This document shows, piece by piece, positions 4,790-9,422 of a stretch of DNA of 9,422 nt. How positions within the stretch are numbered: the first letter of the stretch is position 1; each line of letters starts with the position of its first letter. Both the position numbers and the translations under genes were made by a program. The notes below the pieces were generated by a model. The model made no database searches, was not told where the DNA came from, and was given only the letters and a program-made list of their open reading frames with translations. This DNA comes from Coxiellaceae bacterium (lineage in GTDB: Bacteria; Pseudomonadota; Gammaproteobacteria; Coxiellales; Coxiellaceae), in the NCBI GenBank assembly GCA_014238445.1, contig JABABC010000227.1:1-9422 (forward strand), in the 5' to 3' direction.

Positions 4790-7570
4790 GTGTCGATAAC
4801 GCGTTATTTAAAAGCGTCAGGTGTGACACTCCCTTTTTCCTTCGCATCCCATGAGAATGATAGTCGCCTTCAAGAGCTTGAGGGGAAACTATTCAAGTTA
4901 ATGCGTGACTGTGAAGATTTAACATCTATTAAGGCTGTTAGTGACAAAGTCAGTGATTTTTTCGAGTCTGAAGCTATTAAATTATTAGTCGACAGTGAAA
5001 AAAAAGGGGCGTCGGCAAAAAAAACAGCCAATGATGAGCCGATAGAAACGTCAACTGTTTTTGATACATTCTGTAGAGACTATTATTCTCTAAATGGTTC
5101 GGACTTTTATAGTCAGGAACATCCAGCACTGACTTACACTATGGGTGAAGATGACCCTTGTTTATGTTCTTATCCACAACTTGATACTGAGCCTAATGAT
5201 ATTACTACTGTAGCGAAACAATACATGGTTTTAAAACAGTATCAACGTAAGCAGATAGAAGCAACTGAAGTATTACAAGCGATGATTGAGAAAACGGCAG
5301 ATAGCTATGATTGTCGGTGTGTTGGTGTCGCGTCATCTTGTGGAGCCGTGAAGTATACTTATCAATTAATACCTACAACTCAAAAAGAAGGTCCACAGTC
5401 AGGAACGATTCCGTCACTTCATATTGAATGTACTTATGATAAAGGTAAACAATTATGGCACGTGGGTGTGTCACCGACGGCTAGGATGGAAGAAGCGCAA
5501 CACTTAGATGCGTTTTTCCGTGCTCAATTGCCACCATCTAATCGTATTTCTTCGGATATCCGTATTTCAGCGCTGCATCAATTAAAGGCAAAAAAGTTAG
5601 TGAAACCACAGCAGTATAATTGGGTGGTCGCTATAGCAGTAGGGGTGATCGCTGTGGCATCGATCACTGTGTTAGCCTATGCATGCCCTCCGGTAGCGTT
5701 ATGGCTGGCTTCAATAGCGGCGTCCAATGCGTTGGCAATAGTTGAATCAGCAGCTCTGAGTGTTGGGGTTGTTTCCCCAGGAGTCATTGCGGGTTTTATG
5801 TGTGCTAACAAAAATTACACAAAAGAAAAAGCTTGCATAGAAGAAGCTACTCTGAGTGAGAGCGCTATCACTCGATTAAAACACACAGCTGATGATACTG
5901 CTGACGGATATACACCTGAAGCATTACGTAATGAGTTTTTTAAAAAGCCGTCTAATGCGGCTTTTCGGCGTGAAGTTGAACGTGATGAGAGGCTGTATGA
6001 AAAGCTTTTGCTGCCTAAAGGCAGTGACGCTATATCACAAAAAATATCCAAGCAGGTTCTTCGTTATTGTCAGGAAAAGATAGAACGAAATGATAGAAAA
6101 AAACTTTCTGAGCTCAAAGGTTCATCTCTATTTGAAACTGTTGTAGCACAAGCTCTCAAAACCCATTGTCAGACATTAGTTGATCAGAAAGATAGACCTG
6201 GTATTGGTCGACTGTGTAATGATCCGATGTTTTCTGACAGCATGAAAGCCGTTTTGACTGAGCTACTAGAGGGTCAACCAGGTGAGTTGTCTACACTGAT
6301 GGGCGCTGAATCCACTGCTTGTATGGCCTTAAAAATACTTATAGTTGAACCTGCGTCAGAAGAACCCGTCAATGTGCGTGATTTATTAGCTATTATCAAA
6401 TCCGGCGATGACTTCGCTGGAACTATTTCTCCCAAGATGCGCGCATGGCGTGTGAGTGCTTTAAATCCACCGATGAAAAACATTGCTATTGATTATATTA
6501 AAAACGAATTAGCTCGCTATTCGCGTTGTCTTAAGGAGGATCAATCTTCAAAGTTAAATCCGACGATTAAGTTGTTACTGGAAAATGGTGAGGTCAGACA
6601 GGAGATAGTGAAAGATACAGAATTGATGGGTAGTCTTTCCAGTCAACATAAAACAGATCAATTTGATTCGTCTGCTCAAGGACTTGTTGCCTTTTATGAA
6701 TGGAATAATACTCCTGAGGTGGCGTCTGAAATCAACTCTGATCATGGTGAATTTAATCCCGAACTGTTTAATCGAGAATTCAACCAGATTGCCCACTCAT
6801 TAACGATTAGAGTAGATAATGGTGAGAGTGGTTTTACAGAGATTGATTTGTCGGTGTTCAAAAGTAAATTGGCCCAGTGTCAGGCAGAAATTGTGAACCT
6901 TAAAGACAGCCAGCCATACTATGTTGGTCGCGATTCTAAGGAAGCTTTGGATGTTTTTTTAACGACTATTGGTCCTCAGATTGGACTGCCTGAGACTGAG
7001 TTCCAACAGCAAAACCAATTTTTAGCGAATTTATTCCAACTGATGTCTGATCTATCGACTCGAGTAACAGTAGCCACTATTGGTTCATTGGCTATTAATT
7101 TTGAGAGTTATCGTAAAATATCCATCACGTATGATGCATCTAAAGCGTGTTGGTCTGTATTAGAGAATATTGCTCGGCCAGGAAATCCATTAGATGGAGG
7201 TGGGTATGGTTTCAAGGTCATTTCGCCTCAATCTTTGGACCACCTTGAGATGCAGTTATCACAGGACAACAGTAAAAATATCCTTCAGGGCTGCTCGACT
7301 TCGATTTTATCCATGAAAGACGGAAACATAAAAACCTCTTATTCGTTATCTTTTGATGGAGCTTTCCCATTATCGATGATTCCTTCCTATAAGAAAGAGG
7401 CAGCGAAACACGCAACAACTTATCAAGAAAATCAATCTGTAGAACCCCTTGCTGCGGTAGCAGAAAACACAGTCGGATTGTTTTCAGAATCACCTGGTGC
7501 ACCGTTATTAGGGCCAGATGCACCAACATCTCTTCAGGAAAAGGCAGCAGAATTCACGCCGCCATTATGA
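4790..7570 (+). CDS. Large protein of unknown function with central membrane hairpin (926 residues)
   Basis: I recognise no known family. The frame is long, clean and clearly coding. Layout: a mostly soluble N-terminal part (1-275); a strongly hydrophobic stretch at 278-338 (starting WVVAIAVGVIAVASITVLAY) that could form two membrane-spanning helices; then a long soluble, largely helical C-terminal part (345-890); and a small Pro/Ala/Gly-rich tail ending EKAAEFTPPL. No N-terminal signal peptide is visible. The motif TYDxxKxxWxV occurs at 215-225 and again at 780-790, suggesting a duplicated domain. The start is GTG 4790-4792, the first start codon after the upstream in-frame TAA; its ribosome binding site (GAGAG, about 10 bases away) is weak. 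The 3' end overlaps the convergent gene by 17 bases. Size, lack of homology cues and a membrane hairpin without signal peptide are compatible with a secreted effector or membrane-associated protein, but this is conjecture. Confidence 0.85.
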   Translation: MSITRYLKASGVTLPFSFASHENDSRLQELEGKLFKLMRDCEDLTSIKAVSDKVSDFFESEAIKLLVDSEKKGASAKKTANDEPIETSTVFDTFCRDYYSLNGSDFYSQEHPALTYTMGEDDPCLCSYPQLDTEPNDITTVAKQYMVLKQYQRKQIEATEVLQAMIEKTADSYDCRCVGVASSCGAVKYTYQLIPTTQKEGPQSGTIPSLHIECTYDKGKQLWHVGVSPTARMEEAQHLDAFFRAQLPPSNRISSDIRISALHQLKAKKLVKPQQYNWVVAIAVGVIAVASITVLAYACPPVALWLASIAASNALAIVESAALSVGVVSPGVIAGFMCANKNYTKEKACIEEATLSESAITRLKHTADDTADGYTPEALRNEFFKKPSNAAFRREVERDERLYEKLLLPKGSDAISQKISKQVLRYCQEKIERNDRKKLSELKGSSLFETVVAQALKTHCQTLVDQKDRPGIGRLCNDPMFSDSMKAVLTELLEGQPGELSTLMGAESTACMALKILIVEPASEEPVNVRDLLAIIKSGDDFAGTISPKMRAWRVSALNPPMKNIAIDYIKNELARYSRCLKEDQSSKLNPTIKLLLENGEVRQEIVKDTELMGSLSSQHKTDQFDSSAQGLVAFYEWNNTPEVASEINSDHGEFNPELFNREFNQIAHSLTIRVDNGESGFTEIDLSVFKSKLAQCQAEIVNLKDSQPYYVGRDSKEALDVFLTTIGPQIGLPETEFQQQNQFLANLFQLMSDLSTRVTVATIGSLAINFESYRKISITYDASKACWSVLENIARPGNPLDGGGYGFKVISPQSLDHLEMQLSQDNSKNILQGCSTSILSMKDGNIKTSYSLSFDGAFPLSMIPSYKKEAAKHATTYQENQSVEPLAAVAENTVGLFSESPGAPLLGPDAPTSLQEKAAEFTPPL

Positions 7571-8084
7571 TATTAACACACGAAACAGCTGCTTGTTGTA
7601 AGGAGTCTATGACGGCTTGTGTCTCATCCATTCGAACCTTTAATGAATTGACCGTAGAGTGTGAGGCGTGAGGGCTGGATTGCCAAGGTTCATAATGTGA
7701 TTTGAGAAATGCATTTTCCCACTGTGAGAATGCAGAAATGCTTGGGTTAATAAGATCGCTAAGCCCTTGCCGTTCTAAGCGGTTTTCCCATAAAGCGTTA
7801 TACGCTGGTTGACTAAGGAAGCGTTTTAAAGGTGATGAATGACTCATCATTCTAAATAAAATACGGTCAGAGGCCGTTTGACAATATCGCGCAAATTGAT
7901 TCAGCTCAGTGTGTTTTTGTAATGTTTGATGTTGAGTTAATATGGACTCCAGTTTGTTCAATTGTTTTGATTCTTCAGGGGTGATGGACTGAAGTTGCTC
8001 GAGTGTATAGCCTGGGGCTATTTCAAAGAGTGACGGTTTGTGCCGTGCGGTCATTTCAATGCAATGTTCGAATACTTGTTCCAT
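7554..8084 (-). CDS. Hypothetical protein, paralogue A of a tandem pair (possible F-box-like segment)
   Basis: This 176-residue protein of unknown function is a clear paralogue of the next gene upstream (8130-8648). Shared blocks in order: LF-x(3)-PG-x-TLE (19-29), LNQ-x-A (61-65), LF-x-M-x-S-x-SS-x-L (76-86), YN-x-LWE-x-R (95-102), and QW-x(3)-FLK-x-HYEPW-x-SP (121-138). It is soluble and helical, with no signal peptide or membrane segment. Residues 74-102, ending in the ALWENR motif, resemble the last helices of an F-box (an RFxxL...LW pattern); this is a visual impression, not a proven match. The ATG is supported by a strong AAGGAGGG (8091-8098) 6 bases upstream. The gene follows its paralogue after 45 bases and is probably in the same transcript. 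Its stop lies inside the 3' end of the 926-residue gene. Confidence 0.82.
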   Translation of the reverse strand: MEQVFEHCIEMTARHKPSLFEIAPGYTLEQLQSITPEESKQLNKLESILTQHQTLQKHTELNQFARYCQTASDRILFRMMSHSSPLKRFLSQPAYNALWENRLERQGLSDLINPSISAFSQWENAFLKSHYEPWQSSPHASHSTVNSLKVRMDETQAVIDSLQQAAVSCVNIIMAA

Positions 8085-8129
8085 AGATCACCCTCCTTGG
8101 CGATGAAAAATACTTGTATGAATGATTAT

Positions 8130-8648
8130 TTATGCGCAAGCCATTACCAGTGGCGTTTGATTATGATGGTGTTGTGGCTCCAGTTGCTGGATCACATTTT
8201 TTAATGGTTGCACTGCTTCATGGTTGGCGTATGGGGATCTTTCCCAGGGCTCGTAGTGCCGTTTTAAAAAGTCCAGTTGCCATTGATTAAATAGGGGGAG
8301 TGCATCAGTATCACGAGCTGATGGTGTGGGTGATTGTATGCGTTGCTCCCATAAGTGATTGTACTGTGGTGATGTCAGTAGATCTCTTAATGTGCTCGAG
8401 TTAGACAGCATTTGAAATAGTGTGATTTCATTAGCTCGATAGCAAAAATAGACAGCGATTTGATTTAATGTCACAGGGTCGTTGTCGCGTTTAGCGTTAT
8501 TAATGTCTTTTTCTATGCCTGTCAGTTTGTTTTTATATTCATGATCAAGGTGTATCAGTGACTCTAATGTTAAGCCAGGTGATCTCACAAATAAGCAGGG
8601 TGTATGTTGCTGCAATAGTTCATTTTGAAACGGTCTACTAACTCCCAT
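8130..8648 (-). CDS. Hypothetical protein, paralogue B of a tandem pair (possible F-box-like segment)
   Basis: This 172-residue protein of unknown function has the same architecture as its downstream paralogue: CLFVRSPGLTLE at 18-29, LNQIA at 61-65, LFQMLSNSSTLRDLL at 77-91, YNHLWEQR at 96-103, and QWQLDFLKRHYEPWERSP at 122-139. Identities concentrate in these blocks, while the linker after LWE-x-R and the C-terminal tail (His/Gln-rich here, residues 153-164) differ. The two are thus old duplicates under selection for the motifs rather than a recent copy. No signal peptide or membrane segment is visible. The ATG is supported by GGAGGG (8655-8660) 6 bases upstream. It is preceded by an 82-base spacer with a 12-base palindrome, where a promoter for the pair may lie (CATACT at 8680-8675 on the minus strand, without a clear -35). 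Confidence 0.82.
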   Translation of the reverse strand: MGVSRPFQNELLQQHTPCLFVRSPGLTLESLIHLDHEYKNKLTGIEKDINNAKRDNDPVTLNQIAVYFCYRANEITLFQMLSNSSTLRDLLTSPQYNHLWEQRIQSPTPSARDTDALPLFNQWQLDFLKRHYEPWERSPYANHEAVQPLKNVIQQLEPQHHHNQTPLVMACA

Positions 8649-8703
8649 AATTAACCCTCCGTGGTTATAAACTTAGTATGGACGACGTGTTGGTAACTTG
8701 CGT

Positions 8704-8715
8704 TGACCTAGGTCA
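8704..8715. repeat. Perfect 12-base palindrome in the spacer before the paralogue pair
   Basis: TGACCTAGGTCA is its own reverse complement. It lies 56 bases upstream of the paralogue B start, in the 82-base gap after the partial upstream gene. This is a plausible place for a regulator to bind upstream of a promoter for the pair, but no regulator is known. Confidence 0.4.
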
Positions 8716-8730
8716 TTATTTGCCCAAGAG

Positions 8731-9422
8731 CTATTTAATCTTGAAGCATGTAAGTTCCACACCATCGCGGATACTAGACTCTTGAGGGTTGGATACAGCA
8801 TCGAGGATTATTTGATTAATACTATTCGATGTATGCTGCTCAGTGAGGATTTCTCTGAAACCTTCAATTTCATCTTCTAGCGCTTTTATTATTTCTTTAG
8901 GCTTAAGACTCTCTTTTTTTTTAATCAAGTCCTCAATGATGCCAGGCAGTAGACTCTTAAAGTACATTGCACTGTAGCTGTGTATGCAAGAAATAATCCT
9001 CAAGCTGGCAGTAATTCGCTCACCTGTCTTTCCGCGGTCTTGCTCGGTGGTATAGTGATCTGAATTGGTGATCCAAACTGGATTCCCATGTGCAATTTTA
9101 TGAATCAGCTGTTTTGCAAGGTTGGCGACTAATAGTATCTGGGACGCCCGGTTGCATGCCGTTAGTCGTTCAGCTGGCTGTTGGTTTTTCAGTGGGCTGT
9201 TCTCTATATCCTTATGCACATTCGCGTTAAGTACTTGTTGAATGATATTGTTAATGGTTGTAAGCCAGCCCACTTTTCTTTTTTTGTACACCAGTTTTTT
9301 TTCGTGGGCACCAAAAAAATTAAGGAAGGAGAAACGGAGAGGAATTAAAGATTCTTGTTTTAATTTACTAATCAGCTCTTTGTTTTTACTGATGACCGAT
9401 GGAAGTTCCTCAGTATACTTAT
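8731..9422 (-). CDS. C-terminal part of an unrecognised protein, 5' end beyond the window
   Basis: The minus-strand frame stays open from the TAG stop at 8731-8733 to the window edge, giving at least 229 residues. A GTG at 9289-9291 could be taken as a start, but it has no ribosome binding site and the frame upstream reads as ordinary protein (for example SLIPLRFSFLNFFGAHEKK), so this is the tail of a longer gene. I do not recognise a family. The visible part is charged and mostly helical, with amphipathic stretches (ILLVANLAKQLIHKIAHG; SLRIISCIHSYSAMYFKSLL) and a Lys/Glu-rich segment (IKKKESLKPKEIIKALEDEIEG) that may be coiled. It lies on the same strand as the paralogue pair, 82 bases upstream of it, and could share an operon with it. 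Confidence 0.7.
   Translation of the reverse strand, partial: KYTEELPSVISKNKELISKLKQESLIPLRFSFLNFFGAHEKKLVYKKRKVGWLTTINNIIQQVLNANVHKDIENSPLKNQQPAERLTACNRASQILLVANLAKQLIHKIAHGNPVWITNSDHYTTEQDRGKTGERITASLRIISCIHSYSAMYFKSLLPGIIEDLIKKKESLKPKEIIKALEDEIEGFREILTEQHTSNSINQIILDAVSNPQESSIRDGVELTCFKIK

Noticed and set aside
7218..7529. Minus-strand frame of 103 codons inside the 3' end of the 926-residue gene
   Set aside because: It is antisense to a well-supported coding frame and has no ribosome binding site, so it is most likely a shadow.
7430..7567. C-terminal tail of the 926-residue protein as a type IV secretion E-block
   Set aside because: The tail has only scattered glutamates (LQEKAAEF) among Pro/Gly/Ala residues, too weak to call a secretion signal.
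1..9422. CRISPR array, tRNA/rRNA genes, insertion sequences
   Set aside because: I saw no regularly spaced repeats, cloverleaf-like conserved arms, transposase motifs or terminal inverted repeats.

Overview
The window looks like a chromosome segment of a gammaproteobacterium. The clearest evidence is an RNase R that matches the enterobacterial enzyme along its length, an entericidin-type lipoprotein and a PagP-like outer-membrane protein. The right half consists of large or duplicated proteins I do not recognise. Together with the moderately AT-rich sequence, this recalls host-associated groups such as Legionellales/Coxiellaceae, but that placement is an inference from gene style, not from a marker gene.

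Left part (1-4285) holds recognisable genes. A minus-strand pair comes first: a PagP-like barrel/lipoprotein gene (946-1497), followed 28 bases later by an HI0933/YhiN-type flavoprotein whose 3' end leaves the window at base 1. A 360-base AT-rich divergent spacer separates them from rnr (1858-4053, plus strand, TTG start). rnr converges on a small entericidin-like lipoprotein gene (4112-4285, minus), with a long stem-loop between them. The entericidin gene has a strong ribosome binding site and a promoter whose -10 resembles those used by sigma-S.

Right part (about 4500-9422) is accessory in character. On the plus strand a perfect TATAAT followed by an 18-base inverted repeat precedes a 60-residue hypothetical gene. 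A 926-residue protein with a central hydrophobic hairpin follows in the same reading frame, separated by a single TAA and 14 open codons. This gene runs tail to tail, with a 17-base overlap, into a minus-strand block: two adjacent paralogous genes (176 and 172 residues), and before them the C-terminal part of another unknown protein that enters from beyond base 9422.

The paralogues share two motif blocks, YN-x-LWE-x-R and FLK-x-HYEPW-x-x-SP. The first recalls the end of an F-box, a tentative resemblance. No RNA gene, CRISPR array, transposase or integrase was seen. The best candidates for something undescribed are the duplicated small-protein family, and the 926-residue protein, which may contain a repeated domain.
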